A DNA stretch of 64,000 nt from an uncultured Campylobacter sp. (GCF_963526985.1 NZ_CAURPW010000009.1:1-64000), one strand, 5' to 3'. Shown: positions 1 to 8,769, numbered from the stretch's first letter. Translations and numbers: made by a program. Notes: generated by a model not told the origin, from the sequence alone.

Positions 1-292
1 GTTTTTACTAGCGGTTACTTGCGTAAACCGCGTGAGGATGGGGTTGGGGGAGTAGGGGGTAAACGATATAAATCCAAAATAATCCTACCGCAAGGATGCC
101 GAATTTAGCATAGTTTGTTGCCGCAATTAAATTTGATATAATTTCAAGATCATTTATTTTAGCTAGAGGCTTTGCGGGCGGCGCATAAGGCAAATGGAGC
201 CAAAGTAGCGACTGACGAGCGTAGGACTAAAATCGGCGCCACTCGCCAAATTTGACGCGCAAACAGGGCAAATTTAACAAAAAGGACGAAAG
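1..292. other. Leading intergenic stretch, no supported gene
   Basis: I find no convincing coding region here. The G-rich stretch at about 35-60, read on the minus strand, resembles the C-rich stretches that accompany the intergenic repeat elements near 20190 and 42620, so this may be the edge of another copy cut by the window. The last 15 bases hold an AAGGA-type ribosome binding site for the acyltransferase gene at 293. Confidence 0.4.
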
Positions 293-931
293 ATGAAAGA
301 GTTTTTAGCTGCAGCGCTTGATTTTATCCTTTGCCGTATCACGATATTTATCACGGGCGTACGGCCGCCGCAGGAGCTTTTAAATATCGGCGAGGGTACT
401 AAAATTTACTACGCGAACCACGCTAGCCACGGCGATTTTTTGCTGATTTTCGTCTCGCTGCCGTATCGCGTGAGAAAGCGCGTGCGCCCCGTCGCGGCGG
501 CGGAGTACTGGGGGAGCGGGCCGGTACGTAGGTTTCTTGCTAAAAACGTGTTTAACATGGTACTAATCAGCCGTCATAAAGATCCGCTAGAGGCGCTAAC
601 GCAGATGAGCGAGGCGCTGCAGACGCATTCTCTCATCATCTTTCCCGAAGGCACGCGCAAGACGGACGACGATCTAGCGCTACAGCCGTTTAAAAGCGGG
701 ATTTTCCGTCTGGCGCAGCAGTGTCCCGCCGTCTCGTTCGTGCCCGTATGGATCAAAAACGCGCGAAACGTCCTGCCTAAGGGCTTTTTCGTGCCTATTC
801 CGCTGCTTTGCGAGCTGATAGTGGGCAAGGAGATATTTTACGGTGGCGAGAGCAAAGGCGAGTTTTTACAAAAGGCGCAGGATGCGCTTCTAGCGATGAG
901 CGATACGCAAAATGATAGAACGAAAGCCTAG
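293..931 (+). CDS. PlsC-family 1-acylglycerol-3-phosphate acyltransferase
   Basis: Probable membrane-associated acyltransferase that adds an acyl chain to a lysophospholipid-type acceptor. The 212-residue protein carries the family's H-x4-D catalytic motif (H43, D48 within NHASHGDF) and the acceptor-binding motif FPEGTR at about 117-122. The N-terminus is hydrophobic. The start is supported by an AAGGA site 8-12 bases upstream of ATG. It is the first gene of a tightly packed run with a CdsA-like enzyme and a hydrolase-methyltransferase, so it is more likely part of that special lipid pathway than the housekeeping plsC; this last point is inference. Confidence 0.88.
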   Translation: MKEFLAAALDFILCRITIFITGVRPPQELLNIGEGTKIYYANHASHGDFLLIFVSLPYRVRKRVRPVAAAEYWGSGPVRRFLAKNVFNMVLISRHKDPLEALTQMSEALQTHSLIIFPEGTRKTDDDLALQPFKSGIFRLAQQCPAVSFVPVWIKNARNVLPKGFFVPIPLLCELIVGKEIFYGGESKGEFLQKAQDALLAMSDTQNDRTKA

Positions 932-1370
932 CGCGGCAGCTTTGGCGAGAGCTGTAAATTTAAGCCCCGTAAATCCGTCAAGCGCGCGAGAAAATTCGGC
1001 CGATATTTTTTGCGTCAGCTTGGAACTTGGAGATAAAATTTTTAGCGCTCATCGCAAAGAATTTGAGCGCGAGATAAAGCGGTCAAACGAGCGAGGTAAA
1101 TTTGCGAACGATTTTTACGGTAAATTTAACGGCGAGCCTTTTAGGGCGGCGGCTAAAAGCGTCAAATTTAAAAACAAAACCCGGGCCAAAACGCTCGCCT
1201 CTGCGCAAATCAAATTTGACCCAAGCGCGAGCCCAAAGCGCGAACTTTTTTCGCTAACAAATTTAACCGTCCGCACGGCAAACCAAACGCGCGCAAATTT
1301 GACTCACTCAGAGAGCTCCGAAGCAGGCGTCAAATTTAGCTTCAAATTTAACCAAAAGGCCCTAAAATGA
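912..1370 (+). CDS. Low-complexity hypothetical protein rich in AAATTT-encoded segments
   Basis: I do not recognise this 152-residue product. It overlaps the end of the acyltransferase gene by 20 bases and shares an ATGA stop/start overlap with the CdsA-like gene, which argues for translational coupling and a real gene. Against that, the sequence is low in complexity, basic, without clear secondary-structure pattern, and much of it is encoded by repeated AAATTT-type words giving VKF, IKF, ANL and KFN tracts. It may be an open frame produced by accumulation of that repeat word between two coupled genes. Confidence 0.42.
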   Translation: MIERKPSAAALARAVNLSPVNPSSARENSADIFCVSLELGDKIFSAHRKEFEREIKRSNERGKFANDFYGKFNGEPFRAAAKSVKFKNKTRAKTLASAQIKFDPSASPKRELFSLTNLTVRTANQTRANLTHSESSEAGVKFSFKFNQKALK

Positions 1371-2296
1371 ACCCGCAAAATCATATCTTAAATCTATTTT
1401 TAGGACTCATCGCGGTACTTGTCGTCTCTAGCGCCGTGGCTTTTATCCTAAAGGCGAAATTCGGCGCCGAGAACAAAACCGTCTCAAATTTGACCTCGCG
1501 CATAAACGCCTGGTGGGCGATGATTTTGGTGATTTTTGCGTTTACTTATCTTGGCAAAAACGCCGTGATATTTTTGTTTTTGCTCGTATCTTTTGCCGCA
1601 TTGCGCGAGTTTTTGTCGCTCATCTACATTCGCAGAGGCGATCACATCGCGCTCGTGGCGTGCTTTTACGTGATTTTACCCGTGCAGTATATCTTTATCT
1701 ATGCCGACTGGTACGCGATGGCGATGATATTTATCCCGGTTTACGGATTTTTGTTTTTGCCGATTTTGGCGGCTATTTGCGGCGATGCGGCATATTTTTT
1801 AGAGCGCTCGACGAAGATCCAGTGGGCGCTGATGATCTGCGTCTTTTGTATCTCGCACATCCCGGCGCTTCTTTTGCTGGGTCTTAAGCAAGGCAGTGGC
1901 ATGGAGCTGATGTTGTTTTTGATCCTGGTCGTGCAGGCTAGCGACGTGCTGCAGTACATCTGGGGCAAGCTTTTTGGTAAGCGTAAGATCGCGCCTAGCA
2001 TCAGTCCGTCTAAGACGGTGGTCGGCTTTGCAGGCGGGGTTCTTAGCGCTAGCGTGCTGGCTGCGTGCCTGCATCATCTCACGCCTTTTGGTGCGGTAGG
2101 GGCGTTTTTCATCGGGCTTGCCGTTTGCATGATGGGCTTTTTGGGAGGGCTTGTTATGTCTGCTATCAAGCGCGATCTGGGCGTCAAAGACTGGGGATAT
2201 ATGATCAGCGGGCATGGCGGGATGCTTGACCGTATGGATTCGCTGTGCTTTGCTGCGCCGATATTTTTTCACATAGTTAGATATTTTTACGCGTGA
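1367..2296 (+). CDS. ynbB: CdsA-like phosphatidate cytidylyltransferase (YnbB type)
   Basis: Integral membrane enzyme of the CDP-alcohol-forming family, expected to make a CDP-diacylglycerol-like intermediate. The 309-residue protein has many hydrophobic segments, an SPSKT motif at about 212 and the CTP transferase signature with GHGGMLDRMDS at about 281-291. A second, shorter member (243 aa, at 26183) sits beside dxr and is the better candidate for the housekeeping CdsA, so this copy is probably a specialised paralogue. The neighbours (acyltransferase before, hydrolase-methyltransferase and PAP2-phosphatase after) match the E. coli ynbBCD arrangement. Function in that pathway is not established. 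Confidence 0.85.
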   Translation: MNPQNHILNLFLGLIAVLVVSSAVAFILKAKFGAENKTVSNLTSRINAWWAMILVIFAFTYLGKNAVIFLFLLVSFAALREFLSLIYIRRGDHIALVACFYVILPVQYIFIYADWYAMAMIFIPVYGFLFLPILAAICGDAAYFLERSTKIQWALMICVFCISHIPALLLLGLKQGSGMELMLFLILVVQASDVLQYIWGKLFGKRKIAPSISPSKTVVGFAGGVLSASVLAACLHHLTPFGAVGAFFIGLAVCMMGFLGGLVMSAIKRDLGVKDWGYMISGHGGMLDRMDSLCFAAPIFFHIVRYFYA

Positions 2297-2303
2297 GGTT
2301 TTG

Positions 2304-2858
2304 ATGAAAATCGCTAGCAAAATTTTACTTTTAGCACTCGCGGCAAATTTTGCCTTTGCATTTTCGGCTGGGAAGCTCGTGCAAGACGCTAGGGCGCAGA
2401 TTGGGCAGACGCTGTTTTACGATCCTTCGTACTCTAGGCTAGCCTATCCGATGGGCGACGTTGATATGATAAGAGGCGTTTGCACCGACGTCGTAGTTAG
2501 GGCACTGCGTGGGCAGGATATCGATCTGCAGCGGCTCATCCACGAGGATATGAGCGCGAATTTTAGCTCCTATCCAAAAAACTGGGGCGCGAAAAAGACC
2601 GACAAAAATATCGATCATCGCCGCGTGCCAAACATCGCAACCTATTTAAAACGCAAGGATTATGAGGCGAAGGGCGAGTTTAAGGCGGGCGATATCGTGA
2701 CGTGGCGGCTGGATAACGGCAGGCCGCATATCGGTATAGTTTCGGATAAATTTGCCGCTAACAAAACCCCGCTCGTGATCCATAACATCGGCCTTGGCGC
2801 GCAGGAGGAGGACGTGCTAAACGAGTACGAGATAACGGGGCATTTTAGGATAAAATAA
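2304..2858 (+). CDS. DUF1287 family exported protein (YijF-like)
   Basis: A 184-residue protein with a typical signal peptide ending near FAFA (residues 1-20). The mature part matches my memory of the DUF1287 family, including the GVCTDVVVRALR segment with a conserved Cys-Thr-Asp, the NIDHRRVPN segment and the HIGIVSD segment, a Cys/His arrangement suggestive of an NlpC/P60-like fold. I prefer ATG 2304 over the in-frame TTG three bases earlier. It starts 7 bases after the CdsA-like gene, so it is likely co-transcribed. A periplasmic role is expected; the substrate is unknown. Confidence 0.8.
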   Translation: MKIASKILLLALAANFAFAFSAGKLVQDARAQIGQTLFYDPSYSRLAYPMGDVDMIRGVCTDVVVRALRGQDIDLQRLIHEDMSANFSSYPKNWGAKKTDKNIDHRRVPNIATYLKRKDYEAKGEFKAGDIVTWRLDNGRPHIGIVSDKFAANKTPLVIHNIGLGAQEEDVLNEYEITGHFRIK

Positions 2859-2896
2859 GCGTAAAAATCGATAAATTTAAGCAAGAAAGGCGAAAA

Positions 2897-4933
2897 ATGG
2901 AGTTTAAAGAGAGCTATTTTATAACGAGCGACGGAGCGAGGATATTTTACAGATACCGCCTGGCTGCGGACGTAGCGTGCGAAAACCCGGGCGCAAATGA
3001 AGTAAATTTGAGCGACGCCGGTAAATTTGACGGGTCAAATTTGAGCGCCGGAGCCGCAAGCGAAACGTCAAATTTGACTATCGAGCAAGCAGGCGGCGCG
3101 GATGAAAATGCGGAGCCGGGTTTTGGCGGCGAAGGTAAATCGGACGAGCAAAATTTACAAAACGGCGGCGAAAACTCGGACTCAAATTTAAACGAAACCA
3201 GCAAATGCGGCGCGTCAAATTTGAGCAAGACGCCTGGCGAAAACGCCGAACAAAATCTCAAATTTAAAGCCGCGCCAAACGCCAAAGCCGTAGTGATATT
3301 TCACCGCGGGCACGAGCACTCGGGCAGGACGACGCACGTGGCGGACGGCTTGGCGGATGAGAGTTTTAGCTATTTTGCGTGGGATCAGCGCGGACACGGC
3401 AGGAGCGAGGGCGAGCGGGGCGACGCGCCGAGTATCGGCCGCCTCATTGCCGACGTAGACGAGTTTGTAGCGCATATCGAGCAGAGATTTGGCTTTGAGA
3501 CACAAAATCTAGCCGTGATAGCCCAGAGCGTGGGTGCGGTGCTGGTCTCGGCGTGGCTGCACGACTACGCTGTGCGCGTTCGCTGCGCGGTGCTGGCAAG
3601 TCCGGCCTTTAGCGTGAAGCTTTACGTACCGTTTGCTAGAGCCGGGCTAAAGGCGCTTTACAATGCGCGCGGAAATTTTTTCGTAAACAGCTACGTCAAG
3701 GCCCACTATCTCACGCACGACAAACAGCGCCAGGCCAGCTACGACGCCGACTCGCTCATCACTCGCGCGATCTCGGTGCGCATACTGCTGGGGCTTTACG
3801 AAGCGGCACAGCGCGTGGTTTCGGATGCTGCGGCTATCACGACGCCTACGCTACTTCTGATCTCTGGCGATGATTGGGTCGTGGAGCACGCTCCGCAGCA
3901 CGAGTTTTATAACGCTCTTGGCGCGCGGGTAAAAAGGCGCGAGATTTTAGAGGGATTTTACCACGATACGCTGGGCGAGAGCGAGCGGGAGAGGGCGTTT
4001 GAGATCGTGCGCGAGTTTGTCGGCGAGCGCTTTAGCGCGCCTTTTAGCGAGGTGGACTGCACGCACGCGGACGAATACGGCTTTAGCCGCGAGGAGGCCG
4101 ATAGGCTAGCTACGCCGCTACCGAGATTTAGCCCGAAAAATTTGCGGTTTAAATTTCAGCGGATATTTATGCAGGCGGTTTCGCCGTGGGTCGGCGGGCT
4201 AAAGATCGGCGAAAATACCGGCTACGATAGCGGCAGTACGCTTGACTACGTCTACCGAAACGAGCCGCAAGGGGCGAATAAATTTTTTAAATTTATCGAC
4301 GAAATTTACCTAAACGCCATCGGCTGGCGCGGTATCAGAGAGCGCAAGCGAAATATCAAGCTAGCTATCGATCAAGCCGTAGCAAAGCTGCAGGAGCGAG
4401 GCGAGCCGCTACGACTGCTAGACATCGCCTCGGGTCGCGGCAGATACATACTAGACGCCGCGCAGGGGCATAAATTTGAGCGTATAACGCTACGCGACTA
4501 CAGCGACATAAACGTAAAAGCCGGCAACGAAATGATAAAAGAGCGCGGGCTACAGGACGTCGCGAGCTTTACCCAGGCAAACGCCTTTGACGCCGCTAGC
4601 TACGAAGGCCTGCAGGACGCATATACGCTTGGCGTCGTGTCGGGGCTGTTTGAGCTCTTCCCGGATAACTCGGTCGTGCGTACCGCGCTGCAAGGCTTTT
4701 CAAGCAGCGTAAAAAGCGGCGGCTACCTCATCTATACCAATCAGCCGTGGCACCCGCAGCTTGAGATGATCGCGCGCGCTCTATCCAGCCACAGGCAGGG
4801 CGCTGCGTGGATCATGCGCCGCCGCAGCCAGGCCGAGATGGATCAGCTCGTGGCAAATGCGGGATTTAAAAAAGTAAAAGAGTGGATAGATGGGGATGGG
4901 ATATTTAGCGCGAGTTTGGCCGTTAAAATTTAA
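2897..4933 (+). CDS. ynbC: Alpha/beta hydrolase fused to SAM-dependent methyltransferase (YnbC type)
   Basis: A 678-residue two-domain protein. Residues about 128-375 form a lysophospholipase-like alpha/beta hydrolase, with a nucleophile elbow AQSVGA near 208-213, a probable acid in SGDD near 322-325 and a His in GFYHD near 355. Residues about 480-678 are a class I methyltransferase with motif I LLDIASGRGR at about 506-515. Between the first strand (ARIFYRYRLA) and the next (AKAVVIFHRG) lies an unusual insert of about 100 residues (24-127) made of repeated SNL, KFD and QNL units encoded by AAATTT words. The fusion is the hallmark of YnbC. Ribosome site AAGAAAGG precedes ATG. A hairpin repeat element begins 3 bases after the stop. 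Confidence 0.88.
   Translation: MEFKESYFITSDGARIFYRYRLAADVACENPGANEVNLSDAGKFDGSNLSAGAASETSNLTIEQAGGADENAEPGFGGEGKSDEQNLQNGGENSDSNLNETSKCGASNLSKTPGENAEQNLKFKAAPNAKAVVIFHRGHEHSGRTTHVADGLADESFSYFAWDQRGHGRSEGERGDAPSIGRLIADVDEFVAHIEQRFGFETQNLAVIAQSVGAVLVSAWLHDYAVRVRCAVLASPAFSVKLYVPFARAGLKALYNARGNFFVNSYVKAHYLTHDKQRQASYDADSLITRAISVRILLGLYEAAQRVVSDAAAITTPTLLLISGDDWVVEHAPQHEFYNALGARVKRREILEGFYHDTLGESERERAFEIVREFVGERFSAPFSEVDCTHADEYGFSREEADRLATPLPRFSPKNLRFKFQRIFMQAVSPWVGGLKIGENTGYDSGSTLDYVYRNEPQGANKFFKFIDEIYLNAIGWRGIRERKRNIKLAIDQAVAKLQERGEPLRLLDIASGRGRYILDAAQGHKFERITLRDYSDINVKAGNEMIKERGLQDVASFTQANAFDAASYEGLQDAYTLGVVSGLFELFPDNSVVRTALQGFSSSVKSGGYLIYTNQPWHPQLEMIARALSSHRQGAAWIMRRRSQAEMDQLVANAGFKKVKEWIDGDGIFSASLAVKI
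2966..3278 (+). repeat. AAATTT-rich in-frame insertion within the hydrolase domain
   Basis: Roughly 310 bases encoding residues 24-127 of the hydrolase-methyltransferase. The word AAATTT, often as TCAAATTTGA, recurs at short intervals and is kept in frame, giving SNLS, SNLT, SNLN, KFD and QNL tracts joined by Gly/Ala/Glu/Asn-rich linkers. It looks identical in style to the intergenic filler of this genome, so it probably entered or expanded in the gene while the frame was preserved. Confidence 0.7.
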
Positions 4934-4935
4934 AA

Positions 4936-5345
4936 GCGGCTTGTCTTTTTGCCCTATACTTCGTTGCTTTTAAATTTGGCTCGGTCATTACCTATATGGT
5001 AACTCCCGTCGCCAAATTTGAAAAGCGCCTCGTCTAGAACAAAAATACTTCGCCTTATCGTTTTACGTTCAAATTTGAAGTCAAATTTACAAATTTGAGC
5101 CGCCAAAACCCGCACCTTGAAAATGCAAATTTAAACCTGCGACGCTTTGCGTCAGCAAAGCAGTGTCGCCACCCCTAACGTGCAGTGGGGTTGGAGAGGG
5201 CTTGGGAGAGGAAGGGGCGACGCTTCGTAAGTAGAATCCCCTTCCTCTCCCAAAGTAAAAAGAAAAGTGAATACCAAAGAGAGCTATTTTGCTAGTTTTG
5301 CTCGCAACTGCAATACAGAGCGCAATTCAAGCCCCCACCCCCTTA
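4936..5345 (+). repeat. Intergenic hairpin element, copy A (three modules)
   Basis: Starts 3 bases after the hydrolase-methyltransferase stop, in the same orientation. Module 1 (4936-5067) opens with GCGGCTTGTCTTTTT and is a long imperfect hairpin: outer arms, AAATTT-containing arms that pair (TTTAAATTTGGC with GCCAAATTTGAAA), and an apical stem TTACC/GGTAA around a TATAT loop. A shared ACCCGCACCTTGAAAAT box follows at about 5109-5125. Module 2 (5139-5169) is a GCTTTGC/GCAAAGC hairpin closed by GCGAC/GTCGC. Module 3 has perfect 16-base arms at 5202-5217 and 5238-5253 around a CGACGCTTCGTAA core. A related AAGATACGGGTCTCGGCGAG box lies at 5407-5426. No gene in this stretch. Confidence 0.8.
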
Positions 5346-5526
5346 ACAAGAAAGATTAAATTTAATGCGCAACGCTAAATTTAGCCAAATCAAATTTAGC
5401 ACCGTCAAGATACGGGTCTCGGCGAGTAAAATTTACAAATTTGCGTCAAGCGAGCGATCTCGGACCGATTAAGCCGTAAAAGCGCAAATCCGCTAAAATT
5501 TGATAGAATTAGCAAAAAAGGCAAAA

Positions 5527-7047
5527 ATGAAAACAAAACCGTTTTTATCGCAGCTGGCCGCGCTAGTCGTCGTTGCGGCGATATTTTACGCCAGCTACGG
5601 TGCCACGAACGCTCTCGCGAGCGCTCGCGCAAACGTGCCCGAGATTTATTTCGCGTGGGAGCGCGCGCTGCCGTTTTGGGCGTGGAGCATCGTGCCGTAT
5701 TGGTCGCTAAATTTACTCTACGCGCTTGGATTTTTCCTCTGCCGTGACGCCGGGGAGCTCGCGCGCTACGTTACGCAGCTGCTGGCCGCGCAGATGATCG
5801 CGACGCTGTTTTTCATCGCTTTTCCTTTGCAAATGTCGTGGGAGAAGCCCGCGGTTTCGGGCCTTAGCGGCTTTTTGTTCTCAAGCCTGGCCGCCTTTGA
5901 TCTCCCGTTTAATCAAGCTCCGTCGCTGCACATCATACTTTGCGTCGTCGTGGGCGCTTTTTACTTTCGCAAGGCGCGTGCGGTTTGGCTTAAAGCGACG
6001 CTTGCGGCGTGGTTTGCGCTCATCGGCCTTAGCGTGCTGACCACGTATCAGCACCATTTTATCGACATTCCGACGGGGCTGGCCGCGGGCTGCTTGGTGC
6101 TACTGATTCGCCCGCTAGAGGGCGCACCGCTTAGTTTTGCCATAGCTAGGGAGGCCGCGCACTACAAATGGGCGGCGCTATATCTGGGGCTTGCGTTTTT
6201 GACGCTTTTTGCGGCGATTTTGGGAGCTAAAATTTGGGGCGCGTGGATGCTGTGGCTATCGTGGGCGAGCCTTAGTTTCGCGCTGGTTGCTTGCGGTTAC
6301 GCGTTTTTGGGCGCGGGTGTTTTTGCTAAAAATGAGCGAGGCTGTCACGCTGCCGCGGCTAAAGCTTTACTTTTTCCTTATCTTTGCGTCGCGCGGTTAA
6401 ATGCGATTTTTTGGCTGCACGGTCGCCGTCTTTCAGACGAGATTTTGCCCGGGCTGTATCTAGGCTCGGTTAAGCAGGCGGGCAAATTTGACGCGGTGCT
6501 AGACTGCGCGGCCGAGTTTGAGCGCCCAGACGGCGCGCAAATTTATGCGAGCCTGCCTATGCTAGATATGATAACGCCCGGCGCGGACGAGCTAAAACGC
6601 GGCGCGGACGAGCTCGAGCGGCTCGTAAAAAGGGCTCTTTGCGGCGGCAAAAATTTACCACAAAGGGCGACGGAGCTAGGATCAAATTTTAGCGCCGAAG
6701 CGAGCTGTATGCACAGGCGAGGTTTTAAATTTCACGGGCAAGCGGGCTCGCGGGTAAATTTGCAAACGCGCGGCTCGGCAAACGAAGGCAAGATCGCCAA
6801 GGCGGGACAAATTCTAACGGGCACGAGCGAACGAGCCGCCGAGCAAAACGGCAAAAAAGTGCTGGTCTGCTGCGCGCTTGGCTACGGCAGGAGTGCGTCG
6901 GTGTTGCTTGCTTGGTTGGTGATTTATGCGGGGCTGGGCTTTGACGAGGCGCTAAATTTGCTAAAATCGCGCCGAGAAAAGATTGCAGTCGCTAGCTCGC
7001 TGCGTGAGCGGATAGCGCGGCTAGCCGCAGAAGCCCGCGAAATTTGA
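5527..7047 (+). CDS. ynbD: PAP2 phosphatase fused to dual-specificity phosphatase (YnbD type)
   Basis: Membrane protein of 506 residues. The N-terminal part is a PAP2-type lipid phosphatase with hydrophobic segments, a PSLH motif near residue 132 and HHFIDIPTG near 175. The C-terminal part is a dual-specificity/tyrosine phosphatase with the C-x5-R loop in CALGYGRSAS near 449-458; the residue before the catalytic Cys is Cys rather than the usual His. An AAATTT-rich, low-complexity stretch (about 6636-6845) separates the start of the phosphatase domain from its catalytic loop. ATG 5527 is preferred over an upstream in-frame start because AAAAAGG lies just upstream. The same fusion defines YnbD; it probably dephosphorylates an intermediate of the cluster's lipid pathway (inference). 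Confidence 0.83.
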   Translation: MKTKPFLSQLAALVVVAAIFYASYGATNALASARANVPEIYFAWERALPFWAWSIVPYWSLNLLYALGFFLCRDAGELARYVTQLLAAQMIATLFFIAFPLQMSWEKPAVSGLSGFLFSSLAAFDLPFNQAPSLHIILCVVVGAFYFRKARAVWLKATLAAWFALIGLSVLTTYQHHFIDIPTGLAAGCLVLLIRPLEGAPLSFAIAREAAHYKWAALYLGLAFLTLFAAILGAKIWGAWMLWLSWASLSFALVACGYAFLGAGVFAKNERGCHAAAAKALLFPYLCVARLNAIFWLHGRRLSDEILPGLYLGSVKQAGKFDAVLDCAAEFERPDGAQIYASLPMLDMITPGADELKRGADELERLVKRALCGGKNLPQRATELGSNFSAEASCMHRRGFKFHGQAGSRVNLQTRGSANEGKIAKAGQILTGTSERAAEQNGKKVLVCCALGYGRSASVLLAWLVIYAGLGFDEALNLLKSRREKIAVASSLRERIARLAAEAREI

Positions 7048-7095
7048 AAGCGGAGTAAAGAAGCGGCAAATTTAAGCGCGAAATAGGCGCAGGCC

Positions 7096-7136
7096 AAATT
7101 TGATCAAGTCCGGCTTGAGGGATCAAATTTAAAAAA
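7096..7136 (+). terminator. Candidate terminator hairpin after the PAP2-phosphatase gene
   Basis: Perfect 10-base arms AAATTTGATC (7096-7105) and GATCAAATTT (7121-7130), with an inner TCAAG/CTTGA pair, followed by a run of A. The arms include the genome's favourite AAATTT word. The lack of a T run makes strong intrinsic termination in the plus direction uncertain. Confidence 0.4.
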
Positions 7137-7222
7137 TCTGAAGGCTAGAAACAAGCGGCATTGCAAAATTCTCGGCGAAAACAAACGGAAATTTAACCAA
7201 ACGCCCAAAATGAGGAGAGAAA

Positions 7223-7675
7223 ATGACGAATGCAAAGCAAAACGAAAAATCGGTGCAAGACGGGGAGCGCGAATGCCGCCAAATTACGGACGACAGAGGC
7301 TTGGCGCTGGTTACGGCTAGGTTTTTGGCGACGCATAGGCTGTTTTTCTTGTTAAATTTGCTTCAGCTTGCCGTCTGCCTTACGATTTTTACGCATTTTG
7401 CCGTGATTGTGGGCTTTTTGACGGTTTTTGCGGGGCTATTTTATCTGCACGTTAGGCTGCATTTTGACGCGCTGATTTTTAGAGATTTTTCGGAGGGGAG
7501 GCTTGATAGCGGTAAATTTGACGCGGCGCTTGCGGAGCTAAATTTAGCTAGCAAGCCGCCTAAAATCCGTGATATGAAAAGTCGCTGCGCGGGAGCTTTG
7601 CGACTATATAAACTAACTGCCGCGCTTAGTTTGGCGCTCGTTTTAGCGGCCTTAGCGATGCGTTATTTGGACTAA
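7223..7675 (+). CDS. Small two-helix membrane protein, unknown function
   Basis: A 150-residue protein I do not recognise. It has a polar N-terminus of about 40 residues, two adjacent hydrophobic segments around residues 43-80, a soluble middle part, and a third hydrophobic segment near the C-terminus (about 130-146). A GAGGAGA ribosome site precedes ATG 7223. It follows the ynb-like genes on the same strand after a hairpin, so it may or may not belong to the same pathway. Confidence 0.65.
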   Translation: MTNAKQNEKSVQDGERECRQITDDRGLALVTARFLATHRLFFLLNLLQLAVCLTIFTHFAVIVGFLTVFAGLFYLHVRLHFDALIFRDFSEGRLDSGKFDAALAELNLASKPPKIRDMKSRCAGALRLYKLTAALSLALVLAALAMRYLD

Positions 7676-8130
7676 ATTTACGGCAAAATACCTTACTGGC
7701 GACTAGACGCAAGTTTGCAAACGGCCTGATGAGTAAGCCAAGGCAAAACGCCGCCTCGCAAACGAAACGCTAAGCACAAAGGCTGCTTGCGGTTTAAACT
7801 CCGCGTTAAGACGCGACTGCAAATTCGGATAAAAGCGCTCAAACAAGCAACGAATGCGCGCCCGAGTTTTGAGCGCTCCGCTAAAAAGCACAAAGCGCAA
7901 TGAAGTCTTGCCGATACGTTTATTTGGCAAATGCGCGAAGACGAGCAAGCCTAACGCCCTAAATTTAACCGCCTAGCAAACGCAAAACCAGACAAGCGAG
8001 CGAAATTCGGCTGCGGGCGGCGAAAATTCAAAGCCTGATTTAAACAAAGGTAAATTTACGCCAAAAGCCGCGCGGTCGCCAAACTCCGAAAAGCCTGTAA
8101 ATTTAATCTAAAACGAAAGCGTCATGCAAG
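7676..8130. other. 455-bp convergent intergenic stretch, no gene seen
   Basis: Lies between the converging membrane-protein gene and the immunity-like island. Open frames on the minus strand here have no recognisable start signals or domain features and look like chance frames in GC-rich DNA. Several AAATTT words are present. I see no RNA gene. Confidence 0.5.
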
Positions 8131-8769
8131 CTAAATCCGCTTATTTGCTCCGATAAAAACGCGTCCAAAATAGCGCGAGAGAAAAACAGTCCCATGCCGT
8201 TTATTATGAAACGCCTTGTCTTCTACCTTTTGCGATAGCGATATTTTTATAGGGGCAATTTCCGCCATTAATTCGCCATATTCGTCTGGGGCGTTAATGC
8301 TTTTTACGATATCGATAAATTTTCCTTGCTCGTTATCGTAATCTTGATATACGAAAATAGACTTGGGAAAATTTACGATATTAACGCCGTATTTGGGAAA
8401 ACTAACCGCGAAATATTTACCGCTCCAGCCGTCAATTTCGACGGGTACTTTTATCAGATTAACCTTAAAGGATTTGATGACGTCTGCTGCCTTTTGCGAA
8501 ATCAAAAAATCCAAATCAAAAATACCCGAGTCGCAAGAAACGATATCAGTTTGTTTCGCTCGGTTTAGCGCAAACGCTTTAATGCTTTCGTCTTTAAATG
8601 CGGATAAATTTAGCGGACTTGTAAAAACGTCCGCAAATTTTTCTTTGACGTCTTTGGAGGGAAAGGATTTGGCGTCTATAAACTCCGTCTGATATAGGCC
8701 GTTTCTAACGCCGATTACCGCCGGTTCGCAGCTGGTTCTTATTTCTTGCAGCAAGTCTATCCTTTGCAC
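8131..8769 (-). CDS. Imm11-like (DUF1629-type) putative immunity protein
   Basis: A 212-residue soluble protein whose middle region, with a segment of the type 'LISQKAADVIKSF' followed by strand-rich sequence and a KSIFVY motif, resembles my memory of the Imm11/DUF1629 immunity family. It starts with GTG and overlaps the end of the barstar-like gene by 13 bases, so the two are translationally coupled. Base composition is AT-richer than the flanking core genes. Identification at family level is tentative; no toxin gene is seen beside it. Confidence 0.6.
   Translation of the reverse strand: MQRIDLLQEIRTSCEPAVIGVRNGLYQTEFIDAKSFPSKDVKEKFADVFTSPLNLSAFKDESIKAFALNRAKQTDIVSCDSGIFDLDFLISQKAADVIKSFKVNLIKVPVEIDGWSGKYFAVSFPKYGVNIVNFPKSIFVYQDYDNEQGKFIDIVKSINAPDEYGELMAEIAPIKISLSQKVEDKAFHNKRHGTVFLSRYFGRVFIGANKRI

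Noticed and set aside
8..193. 61-codon minus-strand frame at the window start
   Set aside because: No ribosome site, no family features, and it overlaps a G/C-rich stretch that looks like intergenic repeat sequence.
4936..5067. Reading the hairpin unit as an ordinary Rho-independent terminator
   Set aside because: In gene orientation the T run comes before the hairpin and the sequence after it is A-rich; on the other strand the hairpin is followed by an A run. Neither fits an intrinsic terminator.
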